Below are positions 14,425 through 23,091 of a stretch of DNA of 30,500 nucleotides, piece after piece. The stretch covers positions 1 through 30,500 of the forward strand of contig JBBDIU010000068.1 in the NCBI GenBank assembly GCA_040880205.1, given 5' to 3'. Every line of letters starts with the position of its first letter. The stretch's first letter is position 1. The notes under the pieces were generated by a model that saw nothing but the letters and a program-made list of their open reading frames with translations, had not been told where the DNA came from and did no database searches. The position numbers and the translations under genes were made by a program. Source of the DNA: WACF01 sp040880205 (GTDB lineage: Bacteria; Pseudomonadota; Gammaproteobacteria; Pseudomonadales; Cellvibrionaceae).

Positions 14425-15201
14425 TTAAAGTAGTTCGAAAAAAGCGCGCAGACGCTGGGCATTTTTGCCCACGTCACTGGTGCCGACCCGCGACACGGAG
14501 CGGGCGTCCACCAGCGTCTGTCCGTTTTGTTCGCGAATGCGAATAACCACGTCGTCCTTGAAGCGAAACCAAAAGGTGGTATCGGTGGCTTCAATTCGTC
14601 CAGCTTGTGGATCTTGCGCGACCAGTTCCCAGCCCAGTTGATCCACCGCAGCCAAAGCACGGGCAAAAACCTGTTCCTTGGGTTCGGCAAAGCTTCGCGT
14701 CGCGATATCGGGGTAAGCACCCTTCTGCAATTCCGCCAGACGCTCGGGGGTCAGATTGGGGGAATCGCCATAGATATAGCTGTTGGGAGCATCCGCGCGC
14801 AAGGGCACGATGTCGACAAATACCGGCGGATTGTCGGTATCGGTGGAAATATCGTGTATGGGAGGCGTCCCTTCGGGTGGGCGATAACTTTCCGGCACAT
14901 AATACGCGAGGGCAGCGGCGACGGTTCCCACCAGCGCAAGGCCTGCCAGGGACGCGCCCTTGCCGGTTTTGAAGTGGCGCGAGCCGAGGTAGACCAGCGC
15001 CCCTATGACCAAGCCAGCTCCCGCGATCCAGGGAGCATAGGTGTTGACGGAACGCAACAGGCTGAAACCCTGGCGGAAATCCCACCAGCCAAACCAAACG
15101 CCAGCAGCCGCGACAAGTGCCAACAAACCGACCCCCACCCCCGCAACAAAAGCGATAAGTGCCAGCATTTTCAAACCGAGGCCAAGCGCGGTATTTTTCA
15201 T
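14425..15201 (-). CDS. DUF1499 membrane protein
   Basis: 258-residue protein with a hydrophobic N-terminal half and a DUF1499 domain. Membrane segments lie at about 8-35, 56-75 and 83-100. The domain begins near IHDISTDTDNPPVFVDIVPLR and continues through YPDIATRSF, the Ala-rich helix FARALAAVDQLGWELV, TDTTFWFRFKDDVVIRIR and the end VDARSVSRVGTSDVGKNAQRLRAF. These are typical of the family, whose function is not established. ATG 15199-15201 follows GGAG at 5 bases and directly precedes the first membrane segment; a frame open to 15252 adds unlikely residues. It is 55 bp downstream of the AbgT gene on the same strand, so they may be one transcript. Confidence 0.85.
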   Translation of the reverse strand: MKNTALGLGLKMLALIAFVAGVGVGLLALVAAAGVWFGWWDFRQGFSLLRSVNTYAPWIAGAGLVIGALVYLGSRHFKTGKGASLAGLALVGTVAAALAYYVPESYRPPEGTPPIHDISTDTDNPPVFVDIVPLRADAPNSYIYGDSPNLTPERLAELQKGAYPDIATRSFAEPKEQVFARALAAVDQLGWELVAQDPQAGRIEATDTTFWFRFKDDVVIRIREQNGQTLVDARSVSRVGTSDVGKNAQRLRAFFELL

Positions 15202-15256
15202 AGCGGCTCCATAATCGTTGTACAAATGTTCAATAGGGTGCCACGTCGTCAAAAAC

Positions 15257-16828
15257 TCAACTTGGCAATGAGTAGTTCATGCTCGCGCCGGGCCCCAATG
15301 GCAGCCCCAGCAACACCCATGCTACGGTCATGAACAAACCGACCACCAACAACCAAAACGAATAGGGCAGCATGGTGGCGGTTAGACTTCCGAGCCCAAA
15401 ATCCCGCTGCCAACGTTGGCAGAAAGTGAGTATGAGTGGGAAGTAAACCATCAGCGGGGTGATAATGTTGGTGGCGCTATCACCCACGCGATAGGCGGCG
15501 GTAGTCATCTCCGGACTTACGCCCAACAGCATCATCATCGGTACCAATACCGGCGCAAGCAGCGCCCATTTGGCGCTGGCGGAACCCACAAACAAATTGA
15601 TCAACCCGGTAAAAAGCACCAGCAAAGCCAGGATTACCGCAATGGGAAGGTTGGCCCCCTCAATAGTTGCCGCGCCTTTAATGGCAAAAATCAAGCCGAG
15701 ATTGGACCAGTTGAACATAGCCACGAAGTGGGCCGCGGCGAAGGCCAGCACCAGGTAATAGGAGAGATCGGCCATGGCTTCCGACATCATCCGCACGATG
15801 TCGCGGTGGTTGTTTACTGTTCCAGTGGCGGAGCCGTAAGCCCAGCCACAAGCGAGAAAGAGAATAAAGAAGCCCGCCACCAGGGACTGATAGAGCGGGT
15901 TCAATTGCGCTTCCGGCTCCGCCCCTTCGTCGAGCAAAGGTGTACCGGGGCCCACGGTAAATAGCAGCCACAGAACTACCACGCCCACTGCCGCCCAGCC
16001 GGCACGCGCCATCCCTTTGCGCTCCATGGCGGTCAGTGGTTCACCGTGGCTCTTTACCACCCCGGCGGTACTACTTGTGGCCTGGTCACCAGCCAAGGGT
16101 TGCAGGCGAGGCTCAACAACCCGGTCGGTGACATACCAGATCACCGGCAGAAAGAACAGTGTCATGGCGGCGATGAAATACCAATTGCCGGCAATATTGG
16201 CGTCCCAGCCCGGGACAATGCTTTCCGCCGAGGCCTCGGTGATGCCAAACAACAGAGCGTCGAGCTGCCCAGGCAAAAAATTGGCCGAAAAACCGCCGGA
16301 CACGCCCGCGAAACTAGCGGCTATACCCGCCACCGGATGCCGCCCGGCAGCGGCGTACAATACGCCCGCCAGCGGAATCAATACCACGTAAGCCGCATCG
16401 GCCGCCAAATTACCGAGCATTGCCACCAAGGTAACCACCGGGGTTAACAGCAATTTTGGGGCATGCTTGACCGCCGCCTGCATGGCGGTACCGAACAGGC
16501 CCGAACGTTCGGCAATACCGGCGCCCAGCATGACCACCAGAACATAGCCCAGCGGGTGGAAGTGGGTAAAGGTTGCTGGCATTTCCACCCACAGCCGCTG
16601 GATGTTGTCGGCCGACAGGAGACTGACCGCCGTGACAGCCACGGCGTTGCCCGATGCGTCCGCTTGCGTGGGATGGGGAGCCGCGAGACCGGCAAAGGCG
16701 GCCACGACGCTGACGATGATCAGGAAAAGAATCAGCCAAAAAAAGATGAACACCGGGTCCGGCAAACGGTTGCCCGTTCGTTCAACCCAGCCCAGTATGC
16801 CTTTTAGGTCTTGTGAATCCTGCGCCAT
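15257..16828 (-). CDS. abgT: AbgT-family transporter
   Basis: Inner-membrane transporter of 523 residues in the AbgT family (E. coli AbgT, N. gonorrhoeae MtrF). Known members import p-aminobenzoyl-glutamate or export antimetabolites such as sulphonamides. Landmarks are an N-terminal VERTGNRLPDPVFIF, GYVLVVMLGAGIAERSGLF, MLGNLAADAAYVVLIPLAG, the hairpin GVSGGFSANFLPGQLDALL, the second-half GSASAKWALLAPVLVPMMM and YRVGDSATNIITPLMVYFPL. About twelve hydrophobic segments are seen. A soluble loop near residues 240-270 separates the halves. ATG 16826-16828 follows GGGGA at about 5 bases. The Gly-Asp-Ser and Asn residues in the last motifs are the expected substrate-site region. Import versus export cannot be told from sequence; no abgA or abgB hydrolase is nearby. 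Confidence 0.92.
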   Translation of the reverse strand: MAQDSQDLKGILGWVERTGNRLPDPVFIFFWLILFLIIVSVVAAFAGLAAPHPTQADASGNAVAVTAVSLLSADNIQRLWVEMPATFTHFHPLGYVLVVMLGAGIAERSGLFGTAMQAAVKHAPKLLLTPVVTLVAMLGNLAADAAYVVLIPLAGVLYAAAGRHPVAGIAASFAGVSGGFSANFLPGQLDALLFGITEASAESIVPGWDANIAGNWYFIAAMTLFFLPVIWYVTDRVVEPRLQPLAGDQATSSTAGVVKSHGEPLTAMERKGMARAGWAAVGVVVLWLLFTVGPGTPLLDEGAEPEAQLNPLYQSLVAGFFILFLACGWAYGSATGTVNNHRDIVRMMSEAMADLSYYLVLAFAAAHFVAMFNWSNLGLIFAIKGAATIEGANLPIAVILALLVLFTGLINLFVGSASAKWALLAPVLVPMMMLLGVSPEMTTAAYRVGDSATNIITPLMVYFPLILTFCQRWQRDFGLGSLTATMLPYSFWLLVVGLFMTVAWVLLGLPLGPGASMNYSLPS

Positions 16829-17029
16829 GGTTCCCCACTTGTCATTATGGAAGATCGTTATGAAAGGAAGTGCATGCTGGGGGCGTTTCGCCCGCCACCA
16901 GACATTCTTAACCAGCAGCTACTTGCCTGTCAAAACTCCGCGCCCTGTAAAGACCTGTAAACGTGACTCATCGGCCGGAGCGACAATGCTATCTTTTGCC
17001 CTTTGTATACAATGAGTTCCGAGGTTTGC

Positions 17030-18958
17030 ATGTTGCCACCCACTCTTGCCCCGCGCACTACTCCCACTCAGTTTGTTGGTCCCACCCGCTGGTTCCTGTC
17101 CTTGATTCCGCCCCTTCTCGCGTGTAGCGCGATCGTCCAGGCGCAATCAGCCGCCGACCACCCGGGCCGGGCGGTGTACGAGCAGGCCTGCGCCAGTTGC
17201 CACGACCAGCCGGAGGAAACCCGCTCGCCCGCCTTGAGCACCTTACAGCAGATGCGCGTACAGGCACTGACTTATGCCATCAACGAGGGCAAGATGCAGG
17301 CTCAGGCTGCGGGCCTGTCCGGCCAGGAAAAACTCGCGCTGGTGGAATATCTGGCGGGCAGGGAGAGTACCAGCGACGATTGGATTGCGGGCATGATGTG
17401 TTCCGCCGAGCGACGCAGCGTGGATACCGGGGCTGGGGCCAGCGTAGCGACTTTCGGATTCAATAAGGAGAACCACCGCCATTTAAGCGCCGAGCAGTCG
17501 GGCCTGAGCACCGCCGACTTTGGCGACCTCGAATTGGCCTGGGCACTCGGCTTCCCGGGCGCCACCACCATGCGCTCGCAACCGGCGGTGGTCGGTTCAA
17601 CCCTGTTCCTGCCAGTGGCTGATGCGGCCAAACTGTTCGCCATCAATATTGATGGTGAACCCTGTTTGCAATGGGTTTACCAAAGCGACATCCCCCTGCG
17701 TTCCAGCGCCGCCTACGGCAAACTGAGTGATGGCCGCCATGTTGTGGCCTTCAGTGATCTTGGATCCAATACTCATTTGGTGGACGCAAAAACCGGTCAG
17801 GGCTTGTGGAAGACGCATGTTGGCCTGTTCGAGTTATCCCTGACTACCGGCACACCGGTCATTCACGCCGACAAGGTCATTGTGCCGATTTCCCAGTACG
17901 AAATTTCAGTGGCGGGCAACAATGAGCACCTTTGCTGTACCACCCACGGCGCGGTTACCGCTTTGAACGCCATCAGTGGCGAGAAAATCTGGACCGCCCA
18001 CACCATGGAAGATGCCAAGCCCATTCGCGATCGTGGCGATGGCCAAATGATCTGGGGGCCCTCGGGGGCACCGATCTGGAACTCGCCTGCCGTCGACGAG
18101 AAACGCGGCCTGATTTACGTAGGTACCGGAGAAGCAACCTCCGAACCGGCCCACAAGCACACTGATGCCATCCTCGCCATTGACCTTGAAGACGGATCCA
18201 TCAGATGGAGTTTCCAGGCCACCGCAAACGATATCTTCATCAGCGGCTGCGGTCCCCGCGACCGCAGCTTGAACTGCCCCAAACCGGAAGACACAGTCAA
18301 CCGCGACGTGGACTTCGGCGCCTCGGTGGTGATCGCCAAGTCGAAGGATGGTTCCGATTTGCTATTGGCGGGGCAAAAATCCGGAACTGTCTGGGCATTG
18401 GATCCGGACAAAAGCGGCGCCGTGGTGTGGCGCCAGGACTTTGGCGAAGGCTCGCCACTGGGCGGCATTCATTGGGGCCTGGCCTACGATGGCACGCGGG
18501 TGTTCGCGCCCATTAACCGCCCCTACGGCTGGGGCGCACAAGGCGAGGATAAAACCCAGAAACCCGGCATTCATGCGTTAGACGCCAGCAGCGGCAAGGT
18601 GGTCTGGACCTTTGCCGCGCAACCCGATTGCAGCGGCGACCGTCAGCAGCGGGTACGCGGCTGCGACAGCAATATCGGCATGTCGGGAGCACCGACCGTC
18701 ATCGACGGCGCCGTTGTGGAGGGCTCCCTGGACGGCTTGTTACGAGCCCTGGACACGCGGACCGGCAAGCTACTGTTTCAATTCGACACCGCCAATTCCT
18801 TTAAAACCGTCAACGGCGTGGAAGCCAAGGGGGGCGCCATCGACAACGCTTCCATTGTCGCGGCCAATGGTTACCTGTTCGTGAATTCCGGCTACGGCAT
18901 GTTCGGCCAGATGCCGGGCAATGTGTTGTTGGCTTTTAAAAAGAAAAATAAAAAATAA
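17030..18958 (+). CDS. Cytochrome c-PQQ quinoprotein dehydrogenase (PVA/alcohol dehydrogenase-like)
   Basis: Periplasmic redox enzyme of 642 residues. A signal peptide (hydrophobic core FLSLIPPLLACSAIV, cleavage near VQAQ) is followed by a cytochrome c domain with heme motif CASCH (Cys54, Cys57, His58) and a candidate axial Met in GKMQAQ. From about residue 130 an eight-bladed beta-propeller follows, with repeats such as LVDAKTGQGLWKT, ALNAISGEKIWTA, AIDLEDGSIRWSF, ALDASSGKVVWTF and ALDTRTGKLLFQF. Adjacent Cys302-Cys303 resembles the vicinal disulphide of PQQ alcohol dehydrogenases. The fused N-terminal heme and motif layout resemble polyvinyl alcohol dehydrogenases, but the substrate is not certain. 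ATG 17030 behind GAGG is preferred over 17003, which gives a worse signal peptide. No PQQ synthesis genes are in the window. Confidence 0.85.
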   Translation: MLPPTLAPRTTPTQFVGPTRWFLSLIPPLLACSAIVQAQSAADHPGRAVYEQACASCHDQPEETRSPALSTLQQMRVQALTYAINEGKMQAQAAGLSGQEKLALVEYLAGRESTSDDWIAGMMCSAERRSVDTGAGASVATFGFNKENHRHLSAEQSGLSTADFGDLELAWALGFPGATTMRSQPAVVGSTLFLPVADAAKLFAINIDGEPCLQWVYQSDIPLRSSAAYGKLSDGRHVVAFSDLGSNTHLVDAKTGQGLWKTHVGLFELSLTTGTPVIHADKVIVPISQYEISVAGNNEHLCCTTHGAVTALNAISGEKIWTAHTMEDAKPIRDRGDGQMIWGPSGAPIWNSPAVDEKRGLIYVGTGEATSEPAHKHTDAILAIDLEDGSIRWSFQATANDIFISGCGPRDRSLNCPKPEDTVNRDVDFGASVVIAKSKDGSDLLLAGQKSGTVWALDPDKSGAVVWRQDFGEGSPLGGIHWGLAYDGTRVFAPINRPYGWGAQGEDKTQKPGIHALDASSGKVVWTFAAQPDCSGDRQQRVRGCDSNIGMSGAPTVIDGAVVEGSLDGLLRALDTRTGKLLFQFDTANSFKTVNGVEAKGGAIDNASIVAANGYLFVNSGYGMFGQMPGNVLLAFKKKNKK

Positions 18959-19274
18959 AAGTCGCTAATCGCTAGTCCTCGGAAGCAACCCAGCTTTGCT
19001 GGGTGCGCTGTCTTTACTAGAGACTAGAGATTAGAGACTAGCGACTCCTCATGACTGATAATCATGCATTAGTTACACCCCGCCATCTTACTCTTACAAC
19101 TCCACGCGCCAAGCGCAACCAAAAATCGACTTTCTGTCACATTCATCGTTCTGTTTCTGGCACCTTGATTGCAGTTGAACAAATAACATTCAAGTGGAAT
19201 CGCGCGTAGAGGTTGTCACTTGGAATCGCGTTTGTACCTACCTATCAGAGGTACCTATCACAGGAGTGACGGCT
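18959..19274. other. Intergenic region with GACTAG-type repeats
   Basis: 316 bp between the dehydrogenase and the barrel protein. An outer inverted pair, GTCGCTAATCGCTAGT (18961-18976) and ACTAGAGATTAGAGACTAGCGAC (the right arm, ending 19046), flanks a hairpin at 18988-19004. The GACTAG/GATTAG words recur at 26142-26154 and 27618-27642. Near the barrel gene, TGGAATCGCG is repeated at 19195-19204 and 19221-19230, and ACCTATCA occurs twice in the last 40 bp. Confidence 0.5.
18988..19004 (+). terminator. Hairpin downstream of the quinoprotein gene
   Basis: ACCCAGC-TTT-GCTGGGT forms a perfect 7-bp stem with a three-base loop, 30 bp after the stop. A short TCTTTA run follows at 19010-19016 but no strong U-tract. 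It is enclosed by the GACTAG-type inverted pair. It may be a terminator or part of a dispersed repeat. Confidence 0.45.
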
Positions 19275-19841
19275 ATGATCAAGAAGACCCATGTACCTAT
19301 ATATATCATTCTGGCTTTAGCGGTAGGCGCTCCAAGCGCCTATGCCCAAGTGGAACCCTATATCGGCGTAGGCTACGGACAGTACAAGTTCGAATTTGAC
19401 GACGATACCGACACGGATTTCGACGACAATCAGGAAGCGCTGCGAATTTTTGGCGGGCTACACGTTAGTGACATGCTAGGCTTGGAGATTAGCTGGTACG
19501 AGTTCGATGAAGCCTCCGACGATACACCCGACGGCGGCTTTACCTCGGACCTGGAAGGCGCTTCACTTGCCGCAACCATCGGCGCGCCGCTGCATGATCG
19601 CTTTTCTATTTTCGCCAAAGCTGGCTGGTTCTGGTGGGAAGCGGAGGTCGAAACCACCATCGCCGGCGTTCCGATTCTGAGCACGGATTTCGAGGGCGAT
19701 GATCTGTTCTTCGGCCTCGGGGCAAAAATAGGACTGACGGACGCGGTTGACCTGCGCTTTGATTACGACCGTTTCGAACTGGAGGACGATATCGAACCCG
19801 ACCTGGACTATGCTTCCGTCAGCATACAAGTCAACTTTTAA
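19275..19841 (+). CDS. Outer-membrane beta-barrel protein
   Basis: 188-residue secreted protein. A signal peptide (MIKKTHVPIYIILALAVGAP, cleavage after AYA at residue 24) precedes VEPYIGVGYGQYKFEF and about eight alternating strands typical of OmpA-like and OmpW-like small barrels (PYIGVGYG, LRIFGGLHV, LGLEISWYEF, SLAATIGAP, FSIFAKAGWFWWEAEV, FFGLGAKIGL, VDLRFDYDRFEL, YASVSIQVNF). The last residue is Phe, as barrel-assembly signals need. Loops are strongly acidic (DDDTDTDFDDNQ; EDDIEPDLD), which could bind cations. ATG 19275 is 8 bases after AGGAG; the frame is open further upstream from 19194 without support. Function beyond a barrel is unknown. Confidence 0.82.
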   Translation: MIKKTHVPIYIILALAVGAPSAYAQVEPYIGVGYGQYKFEFDDDTDTDFDDNQEALRIFGGLHVSDMLGLEISWYEFDEASDDTPDGGFTSDLEGASLAATIGAPLHDRFSIFAKAGWFWWEAEVETTIAGVPILSTDFEGDDLFFGLGAKIGLTDAVDLRFDYDRFELEDDIEPDLDYASVSIQVNF

Positions 19842-19902
19842 AGGGGATCCGGCAAACCCAGCATTTTAGTCCCCGCGTTGTAACACAATAATTTTCACAC
19901 TG

Positions 19903-19931
19903 CCTGAGTTGACCATTCCGGTCAGCTCAGG
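19903..19931 (+). terminator. Hairpin after the beta-barrel gene
   Basis: CCTGAGTTGACC (19903-19914) and GGTCAGCTCAGG (19920-19931) form a 12-bp stem with one T-G pair and a five-base loop, 61 bp after the stop. CTATGTTCCTTT follows, a weak U-rich tail. Confidence 0.55.
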
Positions 19932-20015
19932 CTATGTTCCTTTGAAAAACCTCCTATAATGTAGGCGCGGCGCACCCACCTATAACAGTCAGCGCCACCA
20001 TTACCGGGGAAAGCA

Positions 20016-21869
20016 ATGCAGCTAACGCGCACTTTAGTCGTCCTGACACTAGTTTTGTCCCTGCCACTGGCACAAGCTCAAGACGCGGAAACCATTCGCT
20101 ACCAATGGGATTTAACTGATCTTTACCCCTCGGAGGAAGATTGGGAGAAAGCCCTGGCATCGGTCGAGTCGCGAATTGACAAGCTTCCCAACTACAAAGG
20201 GACGTTGGGACGAAGCCCCGACGCCATGGCCGCCGCGCTCGCGGAAATTAGTGATAGCTACAAAGAAGCGGGCCGAGTTTACATCTACACCAGCTTATCG
20301 CGCGACGAGGATCAGCGAGATGCCGCCGCGCAAGCGCGATTCGGTCGGGCGCGTCAATTGTTCGCCGACTGGAGCGAGGCAACTGCCTGGCTGAATCCAG
20401 AAGTATTGGCGGTGGGCGAGCGAAAGGTGGAACGCTTCCTGAAGCGAGAACCAAAGCTGAACAAATTCGCCTTTCAACTTCGCGACACATTGCGCCAGGC
20501 GCCCCACACGCTGGATGAAAAAACCGAAGCCCTGTTGGCCCAAGCGGACCTGATATTGTCCGCCCCCGGGCAAATTTACGAGAACTATGCCAACGCGGAT
20601 ATTCCCTGGCCAAGTATTACCCTAAGCGACGGCACCGAAGCGAAGCTCACTCAGTCCGGTTACAGCCGCTGGCGCGGGACGGCCGAGCGCGCGGACCGGA
20701 AAAAAGTATTCGATGCCTTCTGGTCCGCTTGGCAACAGTACGCCAATGGCATGGGCGCCACCCTGGCGACCGAGGTGCAAGCCAATGTCTTCGCCAGCAA
20801 GGCGCGCAATCACGACAGTGTGTTGGAAAAGAATTTGTTTGACGATGGCCTGCCTCCCGAGATTTACACCCAGTTGGTGGACCAGGTAAATGCGGCACTA
20901 CCCGTTTTCCACCGCTATTTGCAGTTGCGCGGCGAAATGCTGGGGGTGGAGGATTTGCGTTACTACGACATCTATCCGCCCCTGGTGGAGGTGGAAACCG
21001 GCGTGTTCGACCTGAAGCGCTCCAAAACGATTACCTTCGAAGCCTTAAAGCCGTTTGGCGACACCTATCTTGGACTGCTGGAACACGGCTTGTCCCAAAA
21101 TTGGATGCACAGTCATCCGCAACCGGGGAAGACATCCGGCGCCTACATGAATGGCTTCGCCTACGACGTGCATCCCTACGTGCTGCTGAACCACAACGAC
21201 GACTACGATTCGCTATCCACCTTCGCCCACGAATGGGGCCACGCGGTACATTCGCTGCTGGCCAACGCAAACAACCCCTGGGAAACCGCCGGCTACTCGA
21301 CGTTCATTGCCGAGATGGCATCCACCATTAATGAGATACTGCTCGAAGAATACATGATTGAAAATGCACGGACCGACCAGGAAAAGCTGTACTACCTGGG
21401 TTATGCACTGGAAAGCCTGCGCGGCACCTTGTTTCGGCAAACCATGTTTGCGGAATTCGAATTGAGTATGCATCAGGCAGCGGAAAACGGCGAGCCGCTG
21501 ACCGGACCCAAGCTTTCCGAAATTTACGGCGACTTGCTGCGAAAGTATCACGGCCACGAAGAGGGCATTTTAACCATTGACGATCTTTATACCGCCGAGT
21601 GGGCCTACATCCCGCACTTCTATCGCGACTTTTACGTGTTCCAGTACGCGACCTCCATTTCCGGCGCCGCCTGGTTTGCGGAACAGTTCCTGGCCGGTGA
21701 CGATTCGGTGCGGGATGCCTTCATGCGCGTACTCAGTGCCGGCGGCTCCGATCATCCGCACAATATTTTGCTCGATGAAGCTGGTTTGGACATGACCCAA
21801 CCGCAAGCCTACGAACCTGTCATGCGCCGCATGAACCTCCTGATGGATAGAATCGAATCATTACTTTAA
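20016..21869 (+). CDS. pepF: Secreted oligoendopeptidase F-type M3 metallopeptidase
   Basis: Zinc peptidase of 617 residues in family M3B (PepF), which cleaves short peptides. It has a clear signal peptide (VVLTLVLSLPLAQAQ, cleavage near residue 21), so it should act in the periplasm, whereas most PepF proteins are cytoplasmic. The N-terminal half is the helical domain (YQWDLTDLYPSEEDWEKAL; VYIYTSLSRDED). The active site is FAHEWGHAVHS with His405, Glu406 and His409; Glu433 in FIAEMASTINE is the likely third ligand. GAYMNGF and HPYVLLNHNDDYDSLSTF precede it as in the family. The C-terminal YIPHFYRDFYVFQYATS is also typical. ATG 20016 is after GGGGAAAG. It stands alone, with no peptide transporter beside it. 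Confidence 0.9.
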   Translation: MQLTRTLVVLTLVLSLPLAQAQDAETIRYQWDLTDLYPSEEDWEKALASVESRIDKLPNYKGTLGRSPDAMAAALAEISDSYKEAGRVYIYTSLSRDEDQRDAAAQARFGRARQLFADWSEATAWLNPEVLAVGERKVERFLKREPKLNKFAFQLRDTLRQAPHTLDEKTEALLAQADLILSAPGQIYENYANADIPWPSITLSDGTEAKLTQSGYSRWRGTAERADRKKVFDAFWSAWQQYANGMGATLATEVQANVFASKARNHDSVLEKNLFDDGLPPEIYTQLVDQVNAALPVFHRYLQLRGEMLGVEDLRYYDIYPPLVEVETGVFDLKRSKTITFEALKPFGDTYLGLLEHGLSQNWMHSHPQPGKTSGAYMNGFAYDVHPYVLLNHNDDYDSLSTFAHEWGHAVHSLLANANNPWETAGYSTFIAEMASTINEILLEEYMIENARTDQEKLYYLGYALESLRGTLFRQTMFAEFELSMHQAAENGEPLTGPKLSEIYGDLLRKYHGHEEGILTIDDLYTAEWAYIPHFYRDFYVFQYATSISGAAWFAEQFLAGDDSVRDAFMRVLSAGGSDHPHNILLDEAGLDMTQPQAYEPVMRRMNLLMDRIESLL

Positions 21870-22011
21870 CCGGATGAGAATAGCCAATTCGTTAACCTTC
21901 AAAAACAACCTTGACCGCTGATCGACACATTAACGATCTCAAATATAAGGCCACCAATGCTCCTGATTCCAACCAGCTCACGTAAAGCGCCGGCACTCGA
22001 GGCACTGAACA

Positions 22012-23013
22012 TTGCATAAACCTGAAATCAGCTTATTTCACCACCCCACGACAACTGTCTTCGTCGATGACAGTGAAGAATTTTTGTATAGCATCGCGCT
22101 GGGCGTGGATCGGCTACCGTACCGTTCATTCTGCAATCCCTCGCAGGGTCTTGCTTATGTCAATCATTTCGCAACGGCGTACAACGCTCCGAGCCATCGG
22201 CAAGGCGCTTCGTCCAGCGCCAGCGTCAATAAACTATTTGCCCAGGTAGAGCGCAAGCTGAACGATCACAACCGCTTCGCGGAGCCTTCCGTACTGGTGG
22301 TTGACTACAGCATGCCGAGCATTAATGGCCTGGACCTTTGCTCTCAGATTACCAACCCCAATGTCAAAAAAGTTCTGCTTACCGGCGTCGCCGACGAGAA
22401 AATAGCGATCGATGCTTTGAATACCGAACTGATCGATTTCTACATCAGTAAGAGTGAGAGCTCTCTTTCCCACCGTTTGCGCAACATCATAATTCACCTG
22501 GAAACGCGTTATTTCCAGGATTTATTCGGCTGGGGCAGGGATGCGGAAGTCAGGAATGTATTGCCGCACTTGTTCGACCCCGACTTCGCGGATTTTTTTG
22601 AAGACACCATGGAAAGGATGGCAATCGTGGAGCACTATCCGTTGGCAGACCCTAATGGATTTTGCCTGATCAACGGCTATGGGGTCACCAATCATTTGAT
22701 CGTCTATTCCGCGGAAGAGCTTGTCTCAATATTGTCGCGAGTCGACCAGTCGGGGCTGTCCAGCGCCATGCGCAAACGCCTCGACGATCACAAGCTTATT
22801 CCCTATGCGCCACGCGCGGCCGCCTCCACCGCGCTAGCTGAAAACGATCTGTTCACTCCAACCGTTATCAACGGAAAACAGACCTACTATTGTGCGCTGG
22901 TGGAGAATCACCACCTTGATCAAGCGGTACAGTCAAACAGAACCACCTACCACCAGTTTTTGAAAACGCCTCCCAGCCACTTCCATCAAACCGATGACGG
23001 CAAAAGACAATAA
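22012..23013 (+). CDS. Atypical response-regulator protein with split receiver domain
   Basis: 333-residue protein with an N-terminal receiver-like domain and a C-terminal part I do not recognise. Receiver residues are all present: acidic pair Asp19-Asp20 (TVFVDDSEE), phospho-acceptor Asp98 (VLVVDYSMPSINGLDL), Thr124 (VLLTGVA) and Lys147 (YISKSES). The spacing from the acidic pair to the acceptor is about 78 residues, roughly 35 more than normal, owing to a Ser/Asn/Gln-rich insert at about 52-86. The C-terminal 180 residues contain no DNA-binding, GGDEF or EAL motif; a stretch around 230-275 (FCLINGYGVTNHLIVYSAEEL) might be a small sensory or output fold. The start is TTG at 22012 because no ATG precedes the receiver. 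No kinase gene is adjacent. Confidence 0.7.
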   Translation: MHKPEISLFHHPTTTVFVDDSEEFLYSIALGVDRLPYRSFCNPSQGLAYVNHFATAYNAPSHRQGASSSASVNKLFAQVERKLNDHNRFAEPSVLVVDYSMPSINGLDLCSQITNPNVKKVLLTGVADEKIAIDALNTELIDFYISKSESSLSHRLRNIIIHLETRYFQDLFGWGRDAEVRNVLPHLFDPDFADFFEDTMERMAIVEHYPLADPNGFCLINGYGVTNHLIVYSAEELVSILSRVDQSGLSSAMRKRLDDHKLIPYAPRAAASTALAENDLFTPTVINGKQTYYCALVENHHLDQAVQSNRTTYHQFLKTPPSHFHQTDDGKRQ

Positions 23014-23024
23014 GCGTACTTCGT

Positions 23025-23091
23025 CACTCCGGATTATCTCCACGTGACCTGAAGCACATCCCAGGCCACGCGGTATTATTCGGAGGCTCCC
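23025..23091. repeat. Compact MITE derivative overlapping the M16 stop
   Basis: GGTATTATTCGGAGGCTCCC (23072-23091) is the terminal repeat of the MITE-like family. Beside it CGTGACCTG (23043-23051) and CAGGCCACG (23062-23070) form a hairpin with one mismatch, a shortened form of the internal hairpin. A worn opposite end, CACTCCGGATTATC, lies at about 23025-23038. It sits between convergent genes and could act as a bidirectional terminator. The reverse strand codes K-G-A-S-E-stop of the M16 gene. Confidence 0.6.

Noticed and set aside
19131..19160. Possible PhoB box upstream of the beta-barrel gene (CTGTCAC)
   Set aside because: Only one half-site is present and the second TTCTGT is 15 bp away, not 11.
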